A DNA stretch of 64,000 nt, taken from the NCBI RefSeq assembly GCF_001305675.1, contig NZ_CP011853.1, positions 1,612,001 to 1,676,000 of the forward strand, written 5' to 3'. Each line of letters begins with the position of its first letter. Position 1 is the stretch's first letter. The notes below the pieces were generated by a model. It was not told the DNA's origin. It did not search any database and was given only the letters and a program-made list of their open reading frames with translations. This stretch comes from Gordonia phthalatica. GTDB lineage: Bacteria > Actinomycetota > Actinomycetes > Mycobacteriales > Mycobacteriaceae. This document shows positions 34,950 to 43,754 of the stretch, in pieces. The position numbers were made by a program, and so were the translations under genes.

Positions 34950-37232
34950 TTGGGTGAGATCGTTCTGGCCGACACTCGGACCGGAGTCGAGCAGGAGATG
35001 GTCGTCGAATGGGCCACGCGTGAGCATCCCGGTGTCGAGGTCCGCACGCTCGACGAGATCGACATCGCCGGACTGGACCCCGCGACGGTCCTGATTCCGG
35101 CCCGCGTGGTGTGGCTGCCGCCTGTCCGCCGCGGTCAGCGCAAGGTGGCGCTCGCCGACGCGATCGTCCTGTCCAATCCGCGGCGACCTCCGGCCTTCCG
35201 CCAGCAGGCCATCCGGCGGATGGGACCCGATCGCGCCCGCGTGGTGCAGGGCGTCGCGGCCTCGGTCGCCGAGCTCGGCGACCGCTACGAGGAGCAGCAG
35301 GCAGAAGGGGAGTCGTTCGCGGCCTTCGTCGGCATGCGCGCCGCACTGTCGGCCGAACGCGCCGAACTGGAAGTGGTCGGCACGCGCTACAAGGTGCCGC
35401 GGCTCGTGGCCGAACAGATCAGCTCGTCGGCGCGATTCCAGGCCGCGGCCGCCGAACTCGCCACTGCGCTCGGCCGCACCGCGTCGTCGGTCACCCAGGA
35501 GGCCACCGACAAGCTGGGGACCTTCGTCGCCACGCAGAGCCGCCTGGTCCAGGACCTGTTCACCTCCACCTTCCGCGGTCTCTACGAGCGGGCCTGGTCG
35601 GTGTCCGCTGACCTGGACACCCTCAGCGAACTGCGCGCCCTCAACAAGCAGAGCTCCCTCGTCTTCCTCCCGTCGCACCGGTCGTACGTCGACTCCCTCA
35701 TCCTCGCCAGCGTCCTCGACCAGCACGACTTCCCGCCCAACCTCGTCCTCGGCGGCGAGAACCTCGCGTTCTGGCCGATGGGCCCGATCGCGCGTCGTGC
35801 CGGCACCATCTTCATCCGTCGCAAGTTCGGCTCGGACCCGGTGTACAAGCTCGCCATGCGCTCGTACCTCTCGTTCATCGTCGAGAAGCGCTTCAATCTG
35901 GAGTGGTACATCGAGGGCGGCCGCAGCCGCACCGGCAAGCTCCGTCCGCCGATGCTCGGACTGCTTGCGTACGTGGCCGACGCCGTCGAGGCGCTCGACG
36001 ACCACGACGCCATGATCGTCCCCACCTCGATCGTCTACGACCAGCTGCCCGAGATCGCCGCCATGGCGCGTGAGTCCGCGGGCGGCACCAAGACGCCCGA
36101 GGACCTGAAATGGCTGCTCAAGTACGCGCGCGGCCAGCGCACCTATCGCGGTGAGGCGCGCGTCCGCTTCGGTGAACCGTTCTCGCTGCGCCAGGCACTG
36201 GCCGAGGCGGGCACCGGCCGGGTCCGCCTCGAGAAGGTCTCGTTCAAGGTGATGGACGAGATCAACGCCGCGACGCCGATCTCGGCGACGTCATTGGCCG
36301 GCTTCGCCCTGCTCGGCGCCGAAGATCGTGCGTACACGGCCCACGAGATCGAAGTGATCCTGGCGCCGCTCCTCGACTACATCAGTGCACGGTCGCTGCC
36401 CGGGCCCGACCCGGCGCTCTGCCGCGGACTCGGCCTCCTCGACACCCTCCGCGAACTGACCGACGCCGAGGTCCTGCAGACCTTCGACGGCGGCAGCGAG
36501 CAGATCTGGTCCATCGCGCCCGGCAACCACGCGGTCGCCGCGTACTACCGCAACGGCGCACTGCACCACTTCGTGCTCCGCTCCATCGTCGAGCTCGGCA
36601 TGCTCGCGGTCTCCGACGGTGACGTCGTCGAAGGTAGCCCGGCGCCCGACGCGCAGGCCGATCCGTCCGAAGGGCTGCTCGCACCCGCCCAGCAGGAGGC
36701 GCTCCGGATCCGCGACCTCCTCAAGTTCGAGTTCTTCTTCCCGGCCAAGCAGGAGTTCCTCCACCGGCTCGGCGCGGAGATGGACCTGGTGGCACCGGGA
36801 TGGCGCGCCGGAACCCTGGACAAGGACGGCGTCCACTCCGTTCTCCTCGCCAAAGCCGGTCAGCTCTTCGCCCGCCGCACCCTGCAGACCTTCTTCGACG
36901 CGCAACTCGTCGTCGCGCAGCGGCTCGTCGCCTTGGGAGCCGAGGAGAAGGACAAGGAGACCGTCCTGGCAGACTGCTTGGGGCTGGGACGGCAGTTGTC
37001 GCTGCAGGGCGTGGTTCCGAGCAAGGACTCGGTGTCGCGCGAACTGTACGACGCCGCCTACCAGCTGGCGGACAACCGCGGCGCCGTCGGCGGACCGTCG
37101 TTCGACGATGTGATGACGGCGCGTCGGACGTGGCTGGCCGAGGTGGAGACGATGCGTGCCCGTCTGGAGCGGCTGGCGGCGATCGAAGCCCAGCAGGCGG
37201 CTGAGACCGAGGAGAAGGAGACCGAGCAGTGA
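34950..37232 (+). CDS. plsB: Glycerol-3-phosphate acyltransferase PlsB
   Basis: This 760-aa membrane-associated enzyme adds the first acyl chain to glycerol-3-phosphate. The acyltransferase block I HX4D is HRSYVD (His243-Asp248); later blocks include IFIRRKFGSDPVYK and EGGRSRTGKLRPP, followed by a long C-terminal domain. It aligns with mycobacterial PlsB2 (Rv2482c, 789 aa) from the N-terminal strand EIVLADTRTG onward, which supports the TTG start at 34950, with AAGGGG just upstream. It overlaps plsC by GTGA and heads the plsB-plsC-WS/DGAT operon. Confidence 0.92.
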   Translation: MGEIVLADTRTGVEQEMVVEWATREHPGVEVRTLDEIDIAGLDPATVLIPARVVWLPPVRRGQRKVALADAIVLSNPRRPPAFRQQAIRRMGPDRARVVQGVAASVAELGDRYEEQQAEGESFAAFVGMRAALSAERAELEVVGTRYKVPRLVAEQISSSARFQAAAAELATALGRTASSVTQEATDKLGTFVATQSRLVQDLFTSTFRGLYERAWSVSADLDTLSELRALNKQSSLVFLPSHRSYVDSLILASVLDQHDFPPNLVLGGENLAFWPMGPIARRAGTIFIRRKFGSDPVYKLAMRSYLSFIVEKRFNLEWYIEGGRSRTGKLRPPMLGLLAYVADAVEALDDHDAMIVPTSIVYDQLPEIAAMARESAGGTKTPEDLKWLLKYARGQRTYRGEARVRFGEPFSLRQALAEAGTGRVRLEKVSFKVMDEINAATPISATSLAGFALLGAEDRAYTAHEIEVILAPLLDYISARSLPGPDPALCRGLGLLDTLRELTDAEVLQTFDGGSEQIWSIAPGNHAVAAYYRNGALHHFVLRSIVELGMLAVSDGDVVEGSPAPDAQADPSEGLLAPAQQEALRIRDLLKFEFFFPAKQEFLHRLGAEMDLVAPGWRAGTLDKDGVHSVLLAKAGQLFARRTLQTFFDAQLVVAQRLVALGAEEKDKETVLADCLGLGRQLSLQGVVPSKDSVSRELYDAAYQLADNRGAVGGPSFDDVMTARRTWLAEVETMRARLERLAAIEAQQAAETEEKETEQ

Positions 37233-38734
37233 GTCCATTGGCCGATCGGCTGCGCCAGATCGCGGCGGCACCCGAGGGAAAGCAGGTGTGCGCGTTCTTC
37301 GACTACGACGGCACCCTGCTCGAGGGCTTCTCGGCCACCGCCATCCTGCGGGCCAGGCTGCGGAGCATGGAGTTCACCGGCGGTGAACTGCTCGACGGCC
37401 TGATGATCGGACTGCGCGGCTGTTCATCGGAGCAGGACTACGCCGAAGTCCTCGAAGCCACCAAGCCCGCGTTCACCGGTAAGACCTACGCGGAACTGCT
37501 CGCGATGGGCGAGCAGCTGTTCAAGCAGGACACCGCGGCCAAGCTGCGACCGCAGATGTGGCAGGTGATCCGCGCGCACCGGGCCAAGGGACACCGGATC
37601 GTGATCGCGTCGTCGGCCACCCGGTTCCAGATCGAGCCGATCGCCAAGCAGATCGACGCCGACCATGCGCTGGCGACGGACGTCGAGGTGGTCGACGGGA
37701 TCGTCACCGGCCGGATCCTCGGCCGACCGCTGTGGGGACCGGGCAAAGCGGCCGCGGTCCGTCGCCTGGCGAAGGAGTACGACCTCGATCTGGAGTCGTC
37801 GTTCGCCTACAGCGACGGCAACGAGGACGTCCCCTATCTGGAGTCGGTCGGCAACCCGGCGGCCGTCTCGCCGCAGCGTGAGCTGCGTGCCGTCGCCGAG
37901 AGTCGCGGCTGGCCGATCCTGGACCTGCACAATCCGACGTACAACAAGCTCGGCATGATGGCCCGGACCAGCGCCTTCTACGGGTCGTTCCTGGGCGGTG
38001 CCGCCGTCGGCTTCGCCAAGGGACTCCTCAGCGACGACGGCACTGACGCGATGCAGGGCGCCGTCTCCGCAGGCATCGACACCGGCTTCGCCCTCGCCGG
38101 CGTCCGCGTCGAGGTGCTCGACGGCCACGAGTACCTGACGTCCGCACGCCCGTGCGTCTTCCTGTTCAACCACCAGTCCAAGCTCGATCTGCCGGTGATG
38201 ATCCACCTGATCCGCCAGCAGGCGACCGGCGTCGCGAAGAAGGAGATCCGCGACCTGCCGCTGTTCGGCAAGATCCTCCAGGTGGGCGGCGTGGCCTTCA
38301 TCGACCGCGCCAACGCCGGCAAGGCCATCGAACAGTTGGAGCCGGTGGTCCGCAAGATCCAGGACGAGCAGTTCTCGCTGGTCGTCGCGCCGGAGGGCAC
38401 CAGGTCGGCGACCCCGCGGATCGGCACGTTCAAGAAGGGGCCGTTCCACATCGCGATGACCGCCGGTGTTCCGATCGTCCCCGTCGTCCTGCGCAACGCG
38501 GGTGAACTGATGTGGCGCGGCGCGCAGTTGATCAAGCCGGGCACCGTCGAAGTGCGGGTGCTGCCGCCGATCGACACGACCGGCTGGGTTCCGGAGAAGG
38601 CGGGGGAGTACGCGGAGGACGCGCGTCAGCGGTATCTCGACGCGCTGGCCGACTGGCCGGTCACGGCCTTCGACGACGGCCGCATGACCAGAACCATGGG
38701 AATCTTCGAATGGCAGGAGCGTAAGCGTGACTGA
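37229..38734 (+). CDS. plsC: PlsC: HAD phosphatase fused to 1-acylglycerol-3-phosphate acyltransferase
   Basis: The 501-aa protein has an N-terminal HAD-IB domain with FDYDGT (24-29), a SATRFQ segment and YSDGNED near 193, and a C-terminal LPLAT domain with NHQSKLD (His315-Asp320), FIDR and PEGTRS (388-393). The second domain makes phosphatidic acid; the HAD domain may dephosphorylate a lipid or serine phosphate. This fusion is known from mycobacteria (Rv2483c, 580 aa). It overlaps plsB by 4 bases and the acyltransferase gene downstream by 8. Confidence 0.92.
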   Translation: MSPLADRLRQIAAAPEGKQVCAFFDYDGTLLEGFSATAILRARLRSMEFTGGELLDGLMIGLRGCSSEQDYAEVLEATKPAFTGKTYAELLAMGEQLFKQDTAAKLRPQMWQVIRAHRAKGHRIVIASSATRFQIEPIAKQIDADHALATDVEVVDGIVTGRILGRPLWGPGKAAAVRRLAKEYDLDLESSFAYSDGNEDVPYLESVGNPAAVSPQRELRAVAESRGWPILDLHNPTYNKLGMMARTSAFYGSFLGGAAVGFAKGLLSDDGTDAMQGAVSAGIDTGFALAGVRVEVLDGHEYLTSARPCVFLFNHQSKLDLPVMIHLIRQQATGVAKKEIRDLPLFGKILQVGGVAFIDRANAGKAIEQLEPVVRKIQDEQFSLVVAPEGTRSATPRIGTFKKGPFHIAMTAGVPIVPVVLRNAGELMWRGAQLIKPGTVEVRVLPPIDTTGWVPEKAGEYAEDARQRYLDALADWPVTAFDDGRMTRTMGIFEWQERKRD

Positions 38735-40175
38735 GCCGGGTGCAGGCAACGAGGCTGATCAGCCGCTGGACTGGGGCACCGAACCGGAGATGAGCGCCGT
38801 CGACACCGTGATGTGGCGCGGCGACGCCGACCGGCGGCTGCGGTCGACGATCTCGGTGGTCGAGGTCTACGACACCGAGCCCGACTGGGATCGTTTCCTC
38901 GCGGCGCACGACTGGGGCACCCGGATGGCTCCGCGCTTCCGGCAGCGGGTGATCGATTCTCCGTTCAACACCGGCACCCCGAGCTGGGAGGTGGACCCGG
39001 ACTTCGACCTCCACTATCACCTGCGGCGGGTCCGGCTGGCCGGTGACGGCTCGATGCGCGAGCTGTTCACGCTGTGCGAGCAGCTCGCGATGACGCCTCT
39101 CGACTCGGCGCGACCGCCGTGGGAGGGCTACCTCATCGACGGTCTCGCGGACGGTAAGACCGCATACCTGCTGAAGGCGCATCACGCGCTCACCGACGGA
39201 CTCGGAGCGATCCGCGTCATCGCGCAATTGCATTCGACCACCCGCGATCCGATCCCGGGCAAACCGCAGCCCGCGGCGCCCATCCCGCGCGATCTGTCGC
39301 CGCTCGACGTCCTCACCAGGCAGATCGGGGAGGAGATCACCCGACTGCCGAAGGTGGCGGGGCTGGCCGTCGACGGAATCAAGTCGCTGGCCGACCCGAA
39401 GAAGGCCCTCAGCCGCGTCCTCCGATACGGCCGCTCGGTGCCGCGCGTGGCGGGCATGATCAGCCCGCAGGGCTCGCCGCTCCTCGCGGGGCGCAGCGTG
39501 TCCTGGCGCTTCCTCGCGTTCGAAGCCCCCTTCGACGCCGTCCACGCCGCCGCGAAGGCGACCGGCGCGTCGGTCAACGACGTCTACCTCGGCGGCCTGA
39601 TCGGCGGCTTCCGCAGGTATCACGACGCGATGGGCGCCTCCGTCGAGTCGATCCCCGTCGCGATCCCGATCTCGGTGCGCAAGCCCGACGATCCCGCGGG
39701 CGGCAACCGGATCGCGGTCGGACGACTGGCCGGCCCCGTCGGGATCGACGATCCGTTCGAGCGAGTCCTGACCATCCGCGAGCAGGTGCGCGCCGCACGG
39801 TCCGAGCCGGCCGTCGACGTCTTCAACACCATCGGCCCGGTCCTCGCCTGGTTGCCGGGACCGCTCCTGACCCAGTTCAGCGGCACCACCTCGCAGAACG
39901 ACCTGCAGGCCAGCAATGTGCCGGGGATTCCGTGGGAGACGTTCATGGCCGGTGCCAAGGTGGAGCGGATGTTCCCGTTCGGGCCGCTGCCCGGCTGCGC
40001 GGTGATGGCCACGATGATCACCCACAACGGCACCGCGTGCGTCGGCATCAACCTCGACGCCGCCGCCGTCACCGACCAGAACCTGTTCGCCGACTGTCTC
40101 GTCGACGGGTTCAACGAGGTCCTGGATCTGGTGGAGGGGGAGCCGACGGGCAGGCTGGTCCGCGTCATCGACTGA
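38727..40175 (+). CDS. Wax ester synthase/diacylglycerol acyltransferase (WS/DGAT)
   Basis: The 482-aa enzyme carries the HHxxxDG motif HHALTDG (152-158), where His153 is the catalytic base, plus PPWEGYLIDGL just before and the NxxxSNVPG-type block NDLQASNVPG in the C-terminal half. It joins acyl-CoA to diacylglycerol or fatty alcohols, making storage triacylglycerol or wax. Its position after plsB-plsC matches Rv2484c in M. tuberculosis, giving a glycerol-3-phosphate to triacylglycerol operon. Confidence 0.92.
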   Translation: MTEPGAGNEADQPLDWGTEPEMSAVDTVMWRGDADRRLRSTISVVEVYDTEPDWDRFLAAHDWGTRMAPRFRQRVIDSPFNTGTPSWEVDPDFDLHYHLRRVRLAGDGSMRELFTLCEQLAMTPLDSARPPWEGYLIDGLADGKTAYLLKAHHALTDGLGAIRVIAQLHSTTRDPIPGKPQPAAPIPRDLSPLDVLTRQIGEEITRLPKVAGLAVDGIKSLADPKKALSRVLRYGRSVPRVAGMISPQGSPLLAGRSVSWRFLAFEAPFDAVHAAAKATGASVNDVYLGGLIGGFRRYHDAMGASVESIPVAIPISVRKPDDPAGGNRIAVGRLAGPVGIDDPFERVLTIREQVRAARSEPAVDVFNTIGPVLAWLPGPLLTQFSGTTSQNDLQASNVPGIPWETFMAGAKVERMFPFGPLPGCAVMATMITHNGTACVGINLDAAAVTDQNLFADCLVDGFNEVLDLVEGEPTGRLVRVID

Positions 40176-40191
40176 CGCACCCGGTAAGTTC

Positions 40192-40986
40192 GTGGGCGTG
40201 GTTGACTTCGCATATGTCATCGCCGGATCCGAAGCGACCGGCGGAGCTGGGATTCAGACGGACCTGAAGACCTTCCAGGAACTGGGTGCGTTCGGACTCG
40301 GCACCATCACCTGCATCGTCTCGTTCGATCCGAAGAACGACTGGGGCCACCGGTTCGTGCCGGTGGACCCGCAGGTGATCGCCGACCAGATCGAAGCCGC
40401 GACCTCCGCCTACGACCTCGACGTCGTCAAGGTCGGCATGCTCGGCACACCCGCGACCATCGACGTGGTCGCCGAGGCGCTCGGCGGCCAGTCGTGGCGG
40501 CACGTCGTCCTCGATCCGGTCCTGATCTGCAAGGGCCAGGAGTCGGGCGCCGCCCTCGACACCGACACGGCCCTGCGCGCGAAGGTCCTCCCGCAGGCCA
40601 CCGTCGTCACCCCCAACCTGTTCGAGGCGACGACGCTCTCCGGGATGGACGCGATCGAGACGGTCGACGACCTCGTCGAGGCCGCCCGCCGCATCCAGGG
40701 TCTCGGACCGCAGTACGTGCTGGCCAAGGGCGGCGTGGAGTTGCCGGGCGACGACGCCGTCGACGTCCTGTACGACGGCACCGACGTCACGGTCCTCCGG
40801 TCGCCGAAGATCGGCGAGGAGCGGGTCTCGGGCGCCGGCTGCACGCTGGCCGCAGCTCTGACCGCCGAACTCGCGAAGGGCGCGTCTGTCGCCGACGCGG
40901 CCGCCCGCGCCAAGGAGTTCACCGCCGCCGCCATCGCCGCCCGCGTCACCGGCAACCTGCCGTTCGCCGCCGTGCGCCAGGGCTGA
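40192..40986 (+). CDS. pdxK: Pyridoxine/pyridoxal kinase, ThiD-like PdxK
   Basis: The 264-aa ribokinase-family enzyme starts with VIAGSEATGGAGIQTDLKTF-like sequence and shares with Firmicute PdxK the unusual CIVSFDPKNDWGH, DPVLICKGQE and SGAGCT motifs. The Cys in GAGCT replaces the usual catalytic Asp and is characteristic of ThiD-like pyridoxal kinases. It makes pyridoxal phosphate by salvage. ThiD (hydroxymethylpyrimidine kinase) is the alternative. It begins 16 bases after the WS/DGAT gene. Confidence 0.82.
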   Translation: MGVVDFAYVIAGSEATGGAGIQTDLKTFQELGAFGLGTITCIVSFDPKNDWGHRFVPVDPQVIADQIEAATSAYDLDVVKVGMLGTPATIDVVAEALGGQSWRHVVLDPVLICKGQESGAALDTDTALRAKVLPQATVVTPNLFEATTLSGMDAIETVDDLVEAARRIQGLGPQYVLAKGGVELPGDDAVDVLYDGTDVTVLRSPKIGEERVSGAGCTLAAALTAELAKGASVADAAARAKEFTAAAIAARVTGNLPFAAVRQG

Positions 40987-40994
40987 CTCAGGCA

Positions 40995-41057
40995 TCCGCG
41001 TAAGTCGCCGTCAGAAGCTGGATTCAGAACCCAGCTTCTGACGGCGAATTACGCGGA
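40995..41057. terminator. Very long intergenic hairpin after pdxK
   Basis: Arms of 27 bases (40995-41021 with 41031-41057, one mismatch) close a 9-base loop directly after the stop codon. There is no T-run. It probably terminates the plsB operon but is longer than standard terminators. Confidence 0.6.
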
Positions 41058-41092
41058 CAGACCGCCGCGCTCGAGTCTTCGACGAAAGACGA

Positions 41093-41129
41093 AACGGCAC
41101 CGGCGAGGTGGTGCCTCGCCGGTGCCGTT
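41093..41129 (-). terminator. Terminator for the leftward allantoinase remnant
   Basis: Perfect 16-base arms (AACGGCACCGGCGAGG and complement) with a TGGTG loop; on the minus strand T-rich sequence (TTCGTCTTTCGTCG) follows. It still sits at the 3' end of the broken gene. Confidence 0.8.
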
Positions 41130-41186
41130 CGTTGTGTCGCGTCTGACCCGGTACTGGGGGTCGCCCAGGACAAGGTGAGGTCTGGG

Positions 41187-41426
41187 TCAGACGTCTCCGC
41201 GGCGCAGCATGCGGCCGAGGGGGTTCTGGAAGTCGATCTTCTGGCCGCGCAGCCAGGTTCCCTTGACGACGCCGGCCAGGGCACGGCCGTCGTACGGGCT
41301 GATCGCGTTCTTATGGTACAGGTGGTGCACGTCGAGGACGTGTGCGGACTCGGGCCGGCAGATCGCGAAGTCGGTGTTGTTGAGATTGATCCAAACGAGC
41401 GATGAAACATTCGGGCGACCGTCCAC
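41187..41426 (-). pseudogene. Allantoinase C-terminal remnant
   Basis: The 79-codon frame contains WINLNNTDFAI, HLYHKNAISPYDGRALAGVV, WLRGQKIDF and GRMLRRG, the characteristic last 65 or so residues of allantoinases (cyclic amidohydrolases, about 450 aa), including the YHK-x-SPYxGR block. The metal-binding N-terminal five-sixths is missing and the next gene lies 45 bases upstream. A terminator is retained downstream. This is best read as what is left after a deletion; translation into a useful protein is unlikely. Confidence 0.7.
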
Positions 41427-41470
41427 TCTCCGCGGTTTCGGTCGTGGAGTGACTCCCGTCCGGGAATTCG

Positions 41471-42493
41471 TCAGCCGCGTCGACGCCGGTAGGCGACGAC
41501 CACGGCTCCGAAGACGACGACGTCCAGGATGCCGACGCCGAGCGCGACCTTCGCCCAGGTGCTCGTCGGAGTCGACGGTGCCGCGGCGTGCGACGCGGCG
41601 CGGTCGACCGGTGTCTCCGTTGCTGACGAGGTCCGAGCCGGTGCCGTGGAACTAGGCGGTGGGGCCTGTGCCAGCAATCTCCTCAGGACATCGGCCGTCA
41701 CCGGGGTCACGGCGGGTCCACTCGACGACAGGATTCCGACGAGTCGGCGGCGAGAGTCGAAGACCGGTCCGCCGAAACTGCTCGACTCGAGCTTGCTGTC
41801 GAGCGTCACTCGACCTCGGCCGACAGCGGTGACGGTGCGAGTCGGGACGGTCGAGGCGGGGGTGCTGCCGCCCGTGCGTTCGGGATCCAGGGCGGGCACG
41901 GACACTCGCGCGCCGACCTGCACCGGGACGGTCGAGACCTGCGCCGCGGGGACGTTCGGCAGAGACGATCTGCTGCGCAGGAGTGCGAGTCGGTTGTCGT
42001 TGATCGCTACCCGTGACGCCCACATCGAGACGACCGGACCGCCGCGAGTCATGCGTCGCTGAACGGTGTACCTCGCGGCCGGTGAGTGGCCGTTCGACGA
42101 CGTGATCTTCCACTGTTGCTTGCTCGCAGTGGCCTTCAATTCGGCTGCCTGGCTCGTGGACAACGACCAGTCGTTGGCGATGTTGATCGCGAGGCTGCGG
42201 AGGTCGTCGACGACGAAGTCGAGCGACGGATCGACGCACCTGACCGAGGTGAGAGTTCGTCCTTCGCCGACGTCGACAGCCGTGCATGCGTATGCCGTGT
42301 CTGCGTCGACTGTGGTGACCGGAACCAGATCGCTGTCGATCTCGAGTGTGCCTGTCGCCTTCATGGTCACGACGACCACCGAATCGAGTCCCGGGGGTCC
42401 GGCGGGCGCAGCAGCCACGGTCGGCGTCGACAGGACGGCAGCGGTACCTGCCACCGCAGCGATCAACCCGGTACGCACTCGATGCGCAGACAT
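41471..42493 (-). CDS. Exported membrane-anchored protein with degenerate trypsin-like domain
   Basis: From ATG 42493 (GGGGGAA just upstream) the 340-aa protein has a signal peptide, an extracytoplasmic domain and one C-terminal membrane helix (about 310-333) ending YRRRRG. The segment SSSFGGPVFDSRRRLVGILS matches the end of trypsin-like domains, where GDSGGPV is expected, but the nucleophile Ser is Phe. An acidic/Thr pair and Cys76/Cys92 precede it. It is therefore a predicted pseudo-protease. GTG 42514 is a less likely start. A similar design recurs at 54375-55640. Confidence 0.65.
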   Translation of the reverse strand: MSAHRVRTGLIAAVAGTAAVLSTPTVAAAPAGPPGLDSVVVVTMKATGTLEIDSDLVPVTTVDADTAYACTAVDVGEGRTLTSVRCVDPSLDFVVDDLRSLAINIANDWSLSTSQAAELKATASKQQWKITSSNGHSPAARYTVQRRMTRGGPVVSMWASRVAINDNRLALLRSRSSLPNVPAAQVSTVPVQVGARVSVPALDPERTGGSTPASTVPTRTVTAVGRGRVTLDSKLESSSFGGPVFDSRRRLVGILSSSGPAVTPVTADVLRRLLAQAPPPSSTAPARTSSATETPVDRAASHAAAPSTPTSTWAKVALGVGILDVVVFGAVVVAYRRRRG

Positions 42494-42610
42494 GTTCCCC
42501 CGACTCTCTCGCACCGACTGGACTGTGAACGACTGAGCGATGCACGAGAGACGATACGGATTCAGTGGGATCGGCGAAAAGTCGGATCGGTCGGTTGATC
42601 GACCCTGCTG

Positions 42611-43615
42611 TCAGGCCTCTCCGACGGTCAACAGGTCCAGCGGGACCAGACCGGTGCAGCGACCCTCCCTGTCCAGAAGGGAACCGAGCCGCTTCGGAGT
42701 GCCGAGCGTGATGTTCCGGTCGACGAGCACCAAGCCGGGGACTGCGGCTTCGAGGTCGGCCTCGAACGACGACAGTTCCCCGATCCGGTGCAGCCACACC
42801 GTCATCACGACATTCGCCGGGCCGGTGACTTCGCAGCACACGCGGATCTGTGGGAAGCGGTCCAACGCCGCGCACAACGTGTCCAGACTCTGCGGGCGCG
42901 CCCGAGCCCACAGGTTCGCGGTGACCGGCCACCCTCCGAGAACATGGGCGACCTCGCAGCGGATCGACAAGACGCGTTCGGCGACCAGTGCGTCGAGTCG
43001 ACGACGGACGGTCGGTGCGCTGATGCCGGTGGCGGCAGCGAGATCGACCGCGGACCGACGTCCGTCGGCGGCGAGGCCGGCGATCAGGCGCAGGTCTGCG
43101 GAGTCCGGCGGATGCGCGAGCGGTCGCGAGTGAGGCCGGTGCGGATCGAGCGTGGACTCCTCATCCGGTTCGAGGGCCGAGACGCGCCACCGTTCGCTCT
43201 CCCCGAAGACCTGCATCACGATGCGACTGCGGGTTCTCGTCACCCGGGGGTCCGCGGCGAGACGCTGCACCCAGTCGCCGAGAGCGTCCAGATCGGTCGT
43301 CATCACCGTGAGCAGCAGATCGGCGTCGCCCGCGGTGTGCTGGATCGTCGCGACCCGCCCGTCACGTGCCAGTCGCTTCACCACGCTGATGCCGCCGGAT
43401 TGGAGTTGGACCTCGACGAATGCGACGCACTGCGTGTTCAGGAAAGCCGCTCCGGGGTAGGTGACGATCCAGGCGAGACCGCTTGCGACGAGTCGATCCC
43501 AACGGCGTGCGGCCGTCGGCGCGCTGACCCCGGCGACCTCGGCGACGACACCCCACGGTGCCCTCGCGGCCGCCTGCAGCGCGTGAACGATCCGAAAATC
43601 AACGTCGTCTGGCAT
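42611..43615 (-). CDS. Double-length Lrp/AsnC-family regulator
   Basis: The protein of about 334 aa contains two AsnC modules in tandem: an HTH at about 5-45 (DFRIVHALQAAARAPWGVVA, SAPTAARRWDRLV) with a ligand domain, then a second HTH at about 180-225 (LRLIAGLAADGRRSAVDLA, ISAPTVRRRLDALV) with its own domain. Usual Lrp proteins have one module (about 150 aa). It is divergent from the opine-dehydrogenase-like operon and so its likely regulator, probably sensing an amino acid derivative. ATG 43630 is an alternative start. Confidence 0.85.
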   Translation of the reverse strand: MPDDVDFRIVHALQAAARAPWGVVAEVAGVSAPTAARRWDRLVASGLAWIVTYPGAAFLNTQCVAFVEVQLQSGGISVVKRLARDGRVATIQHTAGDADLLLTVMTTDLDALGDWVQRLAADPRVTRTRSRIVMQVFGESERWRVSALEPDEESTLDPHRPHSRPLAHPPDSADLRLIAGLAADGRRSAVDLAAATGISAPTVRRRLDALVAERVLSIRCEVAHVLGGWPVTANLWARARPQSLDTLCAALDRFPQIRVCCEVTGPANVVMTVWLHRIGELSSFEADLEAAVPGLVLVDRNITLGTPKRLGSLLDREGRCTGLVPLDLLTVGEA

Positions 43616-43754
43616 ACGACAATTCTGCATCGTCGACGTGTGTCAGATCACTTTGAAACAACAGATTCTCCCGCTGACCGGGCGTGAATACCGTCATCTC
43701 CACCTTCCGGCGCCGTACTCCGAACGAGCGACCGGGTCGATAGAGGAGAGACGA

